Assembly (NCBI GenBank): GCA_964035575.1
Contig: OZ037885.1
Span: 1,054,001 to 1,118,000 of the forward strand
DNA length: 64,000 nt
DNA from: Rhynchopus sp. YZ270_cl-10
Lineage: Eukaryota; Euglenozoa; Diplonemea; Diplonemida; Diplonemidae
Reading direction: 5' to 3'
Part shown: one piece after another, positions 35,597 through 46,700 of the stretch
Layout: each line of letters opens with the position of its first letter
Position numbering within the stretch: the stretch's first letter is position 1
The notes under the pieces: model-generated
Database searches by the model: none
What the model was told of the DNA's origin: nothing
What the model saw: only the letters and a program-made list of their open reading frames with translations
Position numbers and translations under genes: made by a program

Positions 35597-38500
35597 TAGG
35601 AGGTGTTATTTGGAAGAAAAGAAGAAGGGAATATGGACGGTGCGAGTTATTAAAAAATAGAGAGAGAAAAAAAAAATAGTTTGGGGGTGATTATCTGATG
35701 TAGATTACACATAAAAGTGTTGCGTTTCCCTCACCCCTTCTTGTTGTTTGATGCGTTGACGCTGCCACACACACTATCTGACACCTTGTAGGATGATGGT
35801 GTTGCGGAGGCCTGGTTGGGTGAGTGAACGCCGTGAACACTTTCCGCTCACAAAAGTAGTGTGCGTTTAAAAAAAAAAAATCCGCAAAAGTAAAGAAAGA
35901 GTGCCACGACCATACACCTAATGTGTCTCAACACGCTTTCCTGTACAGTGAAGATGTGTTTGTCTGTGAAGTGCAGCTACAATTTAACGAATTCCAAGTG
36001 GATCCTGCATTTGAAAGAACGACGGAACATAAATTTTTCTTGCTATTTTTACTCTCCTAGCTTCGCCCTCTGACCCATAATATCGGAAAAAAGGATACGC
36101 ACCAAACAACCCCCAATAAATGCAACTAAATCATGGGGGATTGACCACAAAAGGGAGGGAATCATAGTGGGAAATCACAACCGATATCGTTTTTGTGACC
36201 CCTGTGACTGGAAAAAACGGTATCGGTTGGTAGTCACTTTTGGGGGAAAAAAACGGTGACTTCCAATGATTTCCCACTGTGGAGGATATGTGTTATTTTT
36301 GAACACGAGGACAAAGGAGTTTTTTTTTAGCTCTTTTTCCTCTGTTGTTGTTCCCATCCCCTACCCGATACATTCCTTTTTCATAAGGTGACAAAGACGA
36401 CGTCCCACTTTTGCCCATCACACTTTTTTTCCTCCTTGTTTTTTCTTCAAGCTTGCTAAGACCGCCCTAGGGCTTAAGGATCCTGTGAAGAAAAAACGTG
36501 GCTGGCTGCTATCTAGCGATCGTAGTCTATAATCAAACAATTTTTTTTTCTTCAAGATTGCTAAGAAGACCCTAGCGGATTAGTCTCTTCGAAACTTTTC
36601 TCTCTTTTATTCAATTCTTTCTCTTTTTGTGCTTTCATCCAGCTGGCAGCGTGGGTCAGCGGGAGGTGCATCAATAACTTCACTTTCTTTGTTAAGGTGA
36701 CTCAGCACGAGGGGCTTAGGGTCATCTTTAAAAACTTTTTTTTCTGTATTACGCAAACCCTCCCACCCACCCCCCATTCCTCTGACTTGAGGTGTTGCAC
36801 TACAAGCGGTTCTCTCAAGGACCTGCGCATAAGCAACTCTCAGGTACATTTCAAACCCTTTGCGTGCCTCCTCCCCTGCTCCTAGATGTGTGTGCACAAG
36901 GACGTTCATCTGGGTTTTCAAAAAAAAAAATAATAAATAAAAAATGCGTTTTTTTGGGAAAAAAACTTTGAGAAAATTGTTGGAATCGGTAGTGTGCGTA
37001 TTTTTTTTTTTGCAAATCTCCACTTTTCCCGAAAGTCGTTCTCGGATGAGCCTTTGTGGAACGATTTCGTCAAAAAAACCACTCCCCCAGTGTTGTCTAT
37101 CGACATCGTGCCTGAAATTATAGAATTTAACTTCTATTATTTGATCCAAAAAAATAAAATAACCCCCAGTGTTGTCTCGGGCTTTGCGAGAGCAAAGGTA
37201 ACGCAATGCGAGCGAGATCATCTAAGAAAGACTACCCCTTTTTTGATGTATGCACAAGAGGCACATTCGTCGTAAAGAAGGGGGTAATAAGTTTACCCCC
37301 AAAATGATAGCTATTTTCCCAAGTCAACTTTTGCCGCGATTTTGTGCGTTTATTTTGGCGCTTCAAAATTACCAAGTAATAAAGTTATTTGGACCCCCTT
37401 TACAAAACCCCCCTTTTTTTTTTGTGCTTTCATCCGGATGCGGATATATCGTGAAAGATATCTGGTTGTCCACATCGTTCACAAACAGCATGCGATAGGT
37501 GTTAACCGATGGCTGGCATCGTGGGTCAGTCGGAGGTGCAGTTTTTTTATGCTGTGTTTTCACTTTTCGACCTTTTTCTCTTTTTTGAAGATCTGTGTGT
37601 GCACAAGACACATTCGTCTTTTTCGGATTTTTTTTTTCCTTTCAAAAGATGGCTCGCATGCTGCTGAGGTTCATCTTACAAACGTTTCTTTATTTCCCCT
37701 ACCTCTAATTGAAGTTTACAAAAGAGTGCATTTTTTTAGGGCTTTGTATTTCATATCAACCTTTTTTGGGGGCTCGGCCACACCACAGACGCATAACGTA
37801 GTGGTGGTAGGTGTCTGTTCAGTGGAGACTTGTAGAAATAAACAAATGTATAGTGTAGTGGAGTTCATCCTCGGGTGTCTACACTAATACAACCAAGTTT
37901 TTAAACAAAAATAATGCACCCACAGTTCCTGTTTATCTCAATCTGGCCAACCGCACAGGAGAGGGTGGTAGGCGAACTAATCTTGCATCTTTTTTTGTGG
38001 CGGGGGACATAGGAATGGTATCTCTCCGTCTTGTGAACCGTTTTTTTTTTTTGTTTTGTTTTAAATACTTTCTGTTTTGCTAAAGCAGTAAGGATAGTAA
38101 TTTGTTTTGGAGCGCACTGAGACCTGTCTGTTAGGCAATGTAGTCATGTGTGATTTTTTGTACGGTCTTCACAAAATCCCCGTTCAGTATAATATTATTA
38201 CAATGTACACAAACCCTTGAAAGAGATCACACCCGTGCAAACTTCTGTTCTCCTTGGCTCCAGCCGTCCTGAACAGGGTGGAAAAAAAAGTGATTCTTTT
38301 ATTGAAACAAAGTTGAAGCATGCAAACAACAAACTCTTTTGCAGTTCACAGCTGCCATGTGGTACATCTCCGTGCGGAGGTCGGTGCTGGAGGGGAAGGG
38401 GTAATAATGTGCCCCCACTTTTACCACCAAGTCTGTTGTTCATATGAAGTACACGAGAAGGCACATTCATCTTTTAAGTTATCTTTTGCTCAGGTTCGGG

Positions 38501-38881
38501 TGGCTGAGCAACGTTGTTTCTCAGCCTTCCAATGCATAAAACACGAGGCACTCTTTTGTTTTTTTTTACCCCACCGTTTCACTCTCCCCCTCCCCCCACA
38601 ACCACACTCCTGTCATAAAGGAAGATGCATGGAGTGGTGGGTTTAGTTGTCCGGGCAGAGAGAAAATTAAAAAAAAAGTTTCCCCTCTTATTGGTAGCTT
38701 CCGTGGTGTGTAGAGTCCTGCATCATGCATCTAGATGGCTTTGTCCAGATGGTAGCGAATAAGGATTTATAAGAGCAGAATGGAAGTAAGGCATGTCAGC
38801 TGCCCTCCCGCGGTCGGTTCCAAACAAAATGTGTGCACACTGTCAGAATATTTGATACACAAAAAAAGGGGAGAAAAGAAA
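35597..38881. other. Long intergenic region with dispersed short repeats
   Basis: 3.3 kb without a convincing gene. It holds a 113-bp foldback element (36166-36278); a direct repeat TTCTTCAAGMTTGCTAAGA at about 36445 and 36550; two copies of a GGGTCAGTCGGAGGTGC-type motif (36628-36669 and 37421-37538); and several copies of a GCACGAGAGGC...TCATCTT motif (about 36691-36740, 36888-36920, 37246-37275, 37592-37625 and 38441-38485). It looks like old, decayed mobile-element DNA. Confidence 0.55.
36166..36278. repeat. 113-bp foldback (MITE-like) element
   Basis: The ends are perfect inverted copies of AGTGGGAAATCA (36166-36177 and 36267-36278). Inside, AACCGATATCG and CGGTATCGGTT also pair, so the element can fold into a long hairpin. 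No target duplication is obvious. Confidence 0.6.
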
Positions 38882-40192
38882 ATGGTCCTTCTGCGTGCGG
38901 CGTGTGTGTTGGCAGCAACACTGTGTTGCACAACAGCAGTATCCCTGCCGGAACACATTGAGTTTGACAGTGCTGCAGGGTACAAGGTGCGTCTGACGGA
39001 CGGGAGCACGACCGAGATCACAGAGGAGCTTCTGCAGCACACACTGGCGCAGATGGAGCGTGTCGCAGCTCAACACGAACGTGACGGCCGTCCACAGCAG
39101 GAGGAGGAGAACGCAGCTGTCGTGCTTGACAACGGATCTGGCATGATCAAGGCAGGCTTTGCGGGTGAGAAGGCACCACGTGCCGTGTCACCCACCGTAG
39201 GTGCACAGACAAAGGACGGCTACGTCACAGGCGCCAAGGCACTTCTGCAGGGCAGTATTGTTCAGATCAACCGCCCCGTCACAAGCGGCTTCGTGACAAG
39301 CTGGGACGACATGATCAAGGTGTGGTCAGGCGTCATGAAAGACGAGCTCAGCGTCGCACCCGAGGACCACGGCATCATCCTGACCGACCCACCCATGGAT
39401 GCACGCGAGAACCGTGAGAAGATGACACAGACATTCTTCGAGACATTCCACGCGCCACGCTTCCACGTGGCTAACTCAGCAGTGCTTGCGCTGTACGCAA
39501 GTGGACGCACGACCGGTGTTGTGTGCGAGATTGGGCACGACATGACAAGCGTTGTTGCTGTGCACAAAGGCCGTGTCGTGCTTGAGTCTGCGATGCACCT
39601 CGACGTGGCGGGGGAGGCCATCACGTCCTTCCTGGAGAAGCTGCTTGCAGAGAAGAAGGGTTCTGTTGCTGGCGGGCATGCGGCTGTGAATGCGATGAAG
39701 GAGGCTGTGGGTGAGGTGATGAGCTTCGAGACTGCACAGATCCTGAGCAAAGGTGGTGCGGTGGAGGACAAGCCTGTGAAGTACGAACTCGCCGACGGAG
39801 AGGTAGTTGTGGTGGGTGCGGAGCGCTTCCTTGCACCGGAGGCTCTGTTCAAGCCGAACCTGCTTGGGTTGGAGCAGGACGGCATCCACACGACTGTGTA
39901 CAACAGCATCATGCGCTGCGACGAAGGCCTGCGCACGGAGCTCTACGGGAATGTTGTGATGAGCGGCGGGTCCACCATGTTCAACGGCATCCCTGAGCGT
40001 CTGCAGAAGGAGCTTGCCTTGCTTGCACCTGACTCGATGACCATCAAGATTGTTGCACCCCCCGAGAGACAGTACTCCGTGTGGCTGGGTGGGTCCATCC
40101 TCTCCTCGCTGTCGACGTTTGAGGAGATGTGGATCACAAAGGATGAGTACGATGAGTCTGGACCTGGCATTGTCCACAGAAAGTGCACCTAA
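38882..40192 (+). CDS. Actin-like protein with N-terminal signal peptide
   Basis: 436 aa. Residues 1-22 (MVLLRAACVLAATLCCTTAV) form a typical signal peptide. A 50-residue spacer follows, then a full actin fold: VVLDNGSGMIKAGFAGEKAP (phosphate loop 1), WDDM, APEDH, NREKMTQ, LYASGRTTG, NSIMRCDEGLR, SGGSTMFNGI, APPERQYSVWLGGSILSSLS, and a C-terminal IVHRKCT in place of IVHRKCF. The DNase-binding loop region is shortened. Phosphate loop 2 is altered: conventional DSGDGVTH reads EIGHDMTS, so D154, D157 and H161 are changed, and Q137 aligns with Ser. It is therefore unlikely to hydrolyse ATP normally. An in-frame upstream ATG (38780) would mask the leader, but an AG acceptor lies between the two ATGs. 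The protein is predicted to enter the ER. I infer a non-cytoskeletal actin-related protein. Confidence 0.85.
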   Translation: MVLLRAACVLAATLCCTTAVSLPEHIEFDSAAGYKVRLTDGSTTEITEELLQHTLAQMERVAAQHERDGRPQQEEENAAVVLDNGSGMIKAGFAGEKAPRAVSPTVGAQTKDGYVTGAKALLQGSIVQINRPVTSGFVTSWDDMIKVWSGVMKDELSVAPEDHGIILTDPPMDARENREKMTQTFFETFHAPRFHVANSAVLALYASGRTTGVVCEIGHDMTSVVAVHKGRVVLESAMHLDVAGEAITSFLEKLLAEKKGSVAGGHAAVNAMKEAVGEVMSFETAQILSKGGAVEDKPVKYELADGEVVVVGAERFLAPEALFKPNLLGLEQDGIHTTVYNSIMRCDEGLRTELYGNVVMSGGSTMFNGIPERLQKELALLAPDSMTIKIVAPPERQYSVWLGGSILSSLSTFEEMWITKDEYDESGPGIVHRKCT

Positions 40193-41616
40193 AAAAAAAA
40201 ACAACAAAATTTTCTTTTTCCATTTGCTCGATTTTCATTTTGTTTGTTTTTGTATATTTTTTTTGTTTTGTTTCCCCCCCCCAACGGAAGGGTGTTTTAA
40301 TGTTCGCTTCTGTTGAGAACGACATTTTTGGTACCCTTTTTCGAAGGCTTTTCAAAAATATAAACTTTTTCAAAATATGCTCCATGTTCCCACTCCCCCC
40401 TCAAATACTACTCAACAATGCACAACACACACGGTACCCCCCACTAACCCAGCGCACAAACCCCTCTTCACCCATCCCTTTTAATGGGGTTTTTGCTGAG
40501 GAAGGGGGGGGACCAGATTTGATTCATGCAAAAAAAAGCAAAAAACAAAAAACTTATTTTTTTTCTTGATTTTATTGTTGCGAACATTTTTGTTGCTGTT
40601 TTTTTTAAAATTTTTATTTGTCTTCACACAAAAAACAACAGCGATAAGGATTGCTCCTTTCCCCACCCCTCCACACCCTGTATGGATGTATCGAAACCAC
40701 CTTTTTCCCTTAGAGGGGTGCATTCCGTACAAAAAAGAGAAGAAGAAAAAACCAACAAACAGACAAACAACATGGCTGTGTAACTTAAGTTCTAGGTTAT
40801 CGCTCTGTGCATGCCACATTCTTCAGGCATTTTTTTTCTTTTTTTTTAAATTTTCGACCCACTTTCCCCCTCGACACACAGCGTCTGTTAACGTAGCCCC
40901 TTTGCCCAACCCTCTTAGGTAGCGGCATATACGTAGTTTACAACGCCACTTTCATCACACCCCCTCCCTGACCCCCCGCCTTGAAAAAGGGGTATCTTTT
41001 ACCTCTGACAAAAGAGTATTTTATTTTTACACATTTCTGCTTGGCACCCCCTACGTCAACTACCTGTAAGCGACCTGTCAATATCGACCCCCCTCCGTAG
41101 CACCATTAAACTGAGAAATCCTTGCTAGAAGGCGGATGTGTGTGTGTATGTGTCGGGGCAACCCGGTCAAAAGCAAAATGAGTTAGTTAGACTGATAAAT
41201 CTTCGCTCGCAAGGCGGATGTGCTCAAGCGGGTTGTTTCCGCCCCCCTCCCCTCCCTCCTTTAGTCTTCTTCCTACCGATGCCCGCATCTTTCAGGCAGC
41301 TTTTTTATCAGTCGACCGTTGGAGGAGACGATGAACTTCGAGGAGGCTGAGACAGCCTCCCTTCCTTCCTTCGACAGAATGCCGAAGTGCAATGACGGAG
41401 TTGAGAAGCCTTGGACAGAAACGAGGTTAGGGCGGGTACCCTCCAGGGTGCTGAATATGATATCGATGATTCGTCTGGATACATCTTCGCGGTTTTTTTT
41501 CCTCAGAGGGCGAATATCAGAAAAAAGTCAAAAAAAAAAGTGATGTGGGCCCCTAACTCCCGCTAACGAAAGGACACAAAACAGACAGACAACACACAAA
41601 AAAAACAACAACAACA
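40193..41616. other. Intergenic, homopolymer-rich, small repeats
   Basis: Starts with the A-rich 3' flank of the actin-like gene. A direct repeat of about 30 bp (ACTGAGAAATCCTTGCT.. at 41111 and ACTGATAAATCTTCGCT.. at 41190, both ending AAGGCGGATGTG) is the only structure seen. Positions 41440-41465 (GGGTACCCTCCAGGGTGCTG) loosely match 43517-43545 upstream of the lectin gene. Confidence 0.5.
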
Positions 41617-42676
41617 ATGCGCCCTTTGACAGAAGAAGAGTCAAAACAGCTTTTTAAAAAGCTGGGCAAATAGTATGTGCTCCCCTCTTTTTTGATACAT
41701 TGACGACGTGGAGTCAACCTCGCTTTTTCTTTTCAGATAGATACAGTAGTACAAGACTTGTCGACCAAATAATATTGGCGGATTTTTGGGGTTTTCTTGC
41801 AATTGGCAACTTTTTTGGTCGCCAATATTGTCCAACTGTGTGTGCACGAGAGGTACATTTCATCTTTCAAATTTTCCCTTTTTTTCGTTTGCTCTCCACG
41901 CAGCCGTCGCCTTCCTCAGGTAAATCCTCCAAAAAAAAAACACTTCCACACACAGCATCGGCGGGAACACACGGTTCTTGATAGACAGAGCCGACGACGA
42001 GTGGGTGTTCCGCTTCCACAAGAAGAAGGTCTGGTACATGCGTGCCAGCATCGAGAAGCTGTCGGGCAACTTCGCGCAGGACAACTTGGTCGGGGCCGGA
42101 GTGTGCTTCGGGCGCTTCACGCACTCAGGGCAGTTCAGATTGGGCATCACATGCCTCGACTACATTGCACAGTACGCGCAGGTATGCCTTCTTGTGGTTT
42201 CGCTTACAATGGTGAAACCACAAGAAAACCCACACACTCATTTGCTTTGGTTTGAAAAACCTGCGGAGAACCATTGCTTGCGTCCGCCGAATGAACGGTG
42301 AGGTGTTTTGCACTTTGCAACTTCTCTTACGTCACCGTTGTGCACCACTACCAACAGCATAACACAAATGCACCCTAATCCCTACCGTTTTCTCCCTACA
42401 TTTCCCACCCCACAGTTTAAGTTCTGGGTGAAGCCCAACCAGGAGCAGGCATTCCTCTACGGCAACAACGTGAGCCGTGCAGGTCTGGGGCGGATCACTG
42501 AGGGGACAAACAAGCACCAGGGTGTGGTGGTCATGAACATGGCGGATGTGCCGATCGGGTTCGGGGTGACAGCGCGCTCCACTCTTGAGTGCCGCAAACT
42601 TGAAAACGCGCAGGTTGCACTTTTCCACGAAGCAGACGTCGGTGAATACGTGCGTCGTGAGGAACAAATTGTCTAG
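41617..42676 (+). CDS. NIP7: 60S ribosome biogenesis protein NIP7, three exons
   Basis: Exons are 41617-41672, 41956-42181 and 42416-42676. The spliced product is 180 aa, the same length as human NIP7. Exon 1 encodes MRPLTEEESKQLFKKLGK(Y). Exon 2 starts inside the Tyr codon and encodes IGGNTRFLIDRADDEWVFRF ... VGAGVCFGRFTHSGQFRLGI ... LDYIAQYAQ. Exon 3 encodes FKFWVKPNQEQAFLYGNNVS and the PUA-domain segments SRAGLGRITEGT, HQGVVVMNMADVPIGFGV and FHEADVGEYVRREE. NIP7 binds RNA and pre-60S particles and is needed for 27S pre-rRNA processing in the nucleolus (family knowledge). Introns run GTATGTGC...CACACACAG and GTATGCC...CACCCCACAG. Both carry pieces of repeats found elsewhere in the window. 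Confidence 0.92.
41768..41832. repeat. MITE-like element, copy 2, inside NIP7 intron 1
   Basis: AATAATATTGGCGG at the left and TCGCCAATATTGTCC at the right, with an interior nearly identical to 34709-34778. It is followed at once by a copy of the GTGCACGAGAGG dispersed motif (41837-41875). Confidence 0.6.
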
Positions 42677-43724
42677 ATAGAAGGAGTGAAGGAAGAAGAG
42701 AGAAAAGCCCTCATCCCTATGACCAAGGGGGAGGGGGGAAAGGGAGAGCGAGACCCTCCCATCATCAAACAAAAAAAGGAGGAGAGTTTTTTTTTGTGTA
42801 ATTTGTCAGTTCAGTTGGATCAGTAGTACCCCCACACATACCCCCGCCTCAATTTTTTTATTTGCGCTGGAAAAAAAAAATCTGGATGGAGTGTTTTTCT
42901 CCCCAGAGCAGTGTTATTCCGATGGAGTTTTTTTTTTTTTGTTTTGTTTTTTTTCCTACTTGGTACACTGTCACGAGAGGGCTTTGTATTTTCAAGTCAA
43001 CTTTTTTTTATTCTATCACCCTTTCGAATCGAACGCTTTTTCTTTTTCGAGCTCCATATTATCAATCACGGTTTAAACCCAGGCAGCTAGGGGAGCATGC
43101 ACATTTATGCACATCCCACCCCTTTAGGCACTTGTCATCTTCTAAGAAAAAGGGGAGGGGGAAGGGGAGGGGGAAACGCTGCGATGGCACATTAGTTAGG
43201 ACAGGCTGATATGTGGTGGTTCCTTTCAACCACACAAATTGTTCTCGAATGATGTGTCCGTTTTTGTGTCCTTGAGACACATAACAAGTTAGATGCATCT
43301 TCGTGTAGGTACTTTTTTTTTCTTGAAAAGACGTATAGCCCCTCCCAAGGAGTCCGACTGCCAACCCTTCCCCCACACAAAACACTCATTCTAACCCATT
43401 GTTATCAAAAACCGGGGGTAAAAAAAAAAAGTTTCTGTCTCCATTTTTTTTTGTCTTCTTCACCTCACTCATGCCTTATTAGGCACACAAATAGAGGTAG
43501 GATTGCATGATTGGGGGTGGACCCTCCACGGTGTGGAAATTGTATCAAAAAAGGTACACTGTCCACGAGAGGGGTTTCATATTTCAAATATTTTCTTCTT
43601 TTTTTTCAACTCTCATTTTCCATGGCACAATATAAGACCCGACAACACCCACAAATCTAAAACTCAAATCACACCCCACCCAGTAGAATCCCCCCCCATC
43701 CCCCTTCCCCCCTCCCCTCCCACA
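42677..43724. other. Intergenic with two copies of a dispersed motif
   Basis: 3' UTR of NIP7, homopolymer runs, and two TGGTACACTG.CACGAGAGGG motifs (42961-43000 and 43547-43590). The 100 bases before the next gene are rich in C and T, ending in CCCTCCCACA before the ATG. Confidence 0.5.
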
Positions 43725-46700
43725 ATGCGACCCCCCACTCCACTATACGCAGCGTTAGCCTTGCTCTCCGTGCCTACCCTCTGCAGTGCTGCAGTGGAGT
43801 CGTGTCCCTGCTTTGACCGGTGTGATGAAGAGGCGTTGTACCACGTGCAGGGTAGTGAGTGGTGCTACCGTGTGCACTATGAAGCAGCCACGTGGTATGA
43901 GGCAGAGGCAGTGTGTGCTGCGGATGGTGGCAGGCTTGCGGACTTTACGTCTGTGAGTAATAAGAACTTTTTGGATTTGGAGGTCTTTCGTGGGTTGTCG
44001 TCGGACTGTTGGGTGGGTGTGGCGCAGAATAAAACGACAGGGGTGTACTCCTGGAACGACGCTGCCTCAACAACAGTAGCGCCCTCCGCCTTCGCAGTGG
44101 CACCTAGCAATGCCGTCGTGGAGCCTTCGTCATGCGCTTTTTACTCTGCACCACATCTTTTTCCGTTTGACTGTTCAAGGCAGCTTCGCTATTTGTGTCA
44201 ACGTGCGCAAACCTCATTTGATGTGCAGCAACGTACCGTCAGTGCTGCTACTGCGCTTAGTGGTGTGATGCTTGATGTTGTGTTGACGGGGTCCTTCCCG
44301 CAAAGCCGTCTATTTCTTGCAGTGTCGTCCTCAGGGTGTGATTCTGCGACGTTTGGAAGCCCACAGATTCTACCAGGCGGCACCACCTCTCTGACATACC
44401 GTCTTGACACACTGAGTCTCCAGCTGAGCACCTCTTATGAGCTCTGCTGGGGTCTGCTCCCCAACACAACCAGCACCACCCCATCCGGCGTTGCGGGCAC
44501 TGACGTCACCCTTCGCGTCCCAGGGTACCCTACCCTCGTCAAGCGGGATCTCGTAATGGCAAAAGGGGAGTTGGGGACCTCTGTGACGCTCACCGGGTCG
44601 GATATTACTGAGGATGTCTGGATTGCAGTGTTTGAAGATGTGGGTTGCACCGTACTACTGGCACCACCCAGCACCTTGGTGGCAGGGAGTGGGGTTGGTG
44701 TGTTTACACTGCCCCTTGGGTTGGTGGCGGGGCCTGCAGTGCGTCACCTCTGTCTGGCTACTTCGCGGACGGTGCCGGCGGTGGCGGACTTCTTTGCAAC
44801 AGAGGCAACGGTCTTGGTAAAGCCGCTTCCAGTCTTGGACGCTCGGAGCATCTATCTTACTAACGCAGAGTCAACGGAACCACAGACCCTTCTCTTAAGT
44901 GGACAGTATATGTCGCAGCCCTCCGGATCGAGCATCGGCTTCTTTAATTCAATTGAGTGTAAAGGGGAGCCTCTAGTTGCTCTTCAGGAGATGAAAAACT
45001 GCGGGGAAAGCTCCTGCCAGGTTGTCTTCCCAGCCTCCCCTCCGACAGACACCGCGCTGCATGCCTGCGTCTTTGCTGCCACCCTCAACGCATCGACCGA
45101 AGTGGTTGTTACCGCAAAACCCCCTCCAGCGCCGTCCTCGTTTGAATCTACTAACATCAGCTACGCTGAGATCTTAACAGGCACAACGACTCTTAGTGTT
45201 TCCGCTGTTAACCTACACACTAATGGAAGGGGTTCTGGCGACTCCAATATGGTGTATGCGGTGTTTGTCGAGAACGCTGCGTGCACTGACATTGCGACAT
45301 TGCAGGCAAGCCATGCGGTCTATTTTGAATCGTTGACGAACATCTCGCCGGTCGGCGCAGACGTTGCTGTGCCCTCGCAGCTGCGTGGCACCTCCTCGCT
45401 CTGCTACGCTACCGCAGCAGTCAAACCTACCTCACGGAGCAGCCCCTTCACCGTGCACGACGCATTGGTTCAGGTCCGCATCGCAGGGGAGCCTTCCTTT
45501 ACAACAGGCGGGCGTTTGGTTACATACAAACAAAGGCTTTCCGCAGAGTTTACCGTTGTCAGTGGTGTAAACCTCGCAAACACCAATATGTGGATTTCAT
45601 TTGCCACGAAAGGGGGTGCATGCGGCGCGCCAATGCTGATGCCCGCAGTGTCAGACGTCGCACTGCAGATCAGCATCGAAACGCTGTACAACGCAGTGGC
45701 AGAGGATGGCAGCATTCATACGGTAGTGTTGTGCTGGGCGCCGTTGGTTGTCTCCGATGGTGTGACCCCACCGGGGACGATAATGTCATCTTTGTGGCAA
45801 CAGGTGGACACAGAGTTCACTATCCTACCTAGACCTGAGATTGTTTCCGTACCTGCAGGGGTGGTGTTCAACAACTATGAAGGCACGTCTACAACGGATT
45901 CTAGTGTGTTGCGGAGGACAATGGAGGTGGGGGGCGCGCACCTTCAGGTCGATGTGATGTGGGTGTGTATGGTGCTGGGGGTTGGTGTGGATGTGTCCAG
46001 CTTGGTTGGTGCCAGTTGTGTTGCTGCGTCTGTTTCATGCTCCGATACAGCGACTGCAGGGTGGTGCGCGAAGGCCACCTTCCAGGTACCCCCCGTCGCA
46101 CCCCAGCTCTTCCTCGGGAATAATGCGCTGGAGTACACCGCGGTATGGATGCTCTCCCTCGAGCGTCCCACCACGGTGTCCGCCGCAGTGCAGGACACTG
46201 GATACCGCTTTACCGTTGGTGTGCCGACAGAGTTTGTACCTGAAGTTGTTGAGGTCAGCATCGGAAAACTTCTTTCAGGGTTCGACCTTTCCCTGGGGGG
46301 GCTGTCTTTGGGGGCAGGGGTGTACGTCTGGCTGCAAGGTGCTGCTGAGGTGGAATGCACCTTCTCTCGGTCAAACACCGTGCAGGAGCTACCTGGGTGG
46401 AAGACGGCGGCAAATGCAACGCTTGCGATCACCGCAAATCACCCCGGGTTGTCTGCAGAGGAGACAAGCCGGTTGTGTTTTGTGACCGGATGGGGGAACT
46501 TCGCAAGCCCTGCACTGCTTCCTGAGGCGGAGCGCTCTGTTGCAGCCTTCTCGGGTGTGGCATTGCGTGTTGCGTTCCCTCCGGTGTTTAACTGGATGCT
46601 GCTGCAGCCGAGTTTGTCGGAGGTGTGGGGGAACGGCTTTACTGCAGCGCTTCTTGGCAGCAGTCTTGTCCAGGCAGACCTATGGGGTGCGGTGTGCCGT

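Noticed and set aside
36607-37221. - strand 204-codon frame in the long intergenic region
   Set aside because: Runs through homopolymers and dispersed repeats, lacks a domain, and opposes the direction of all host genes.
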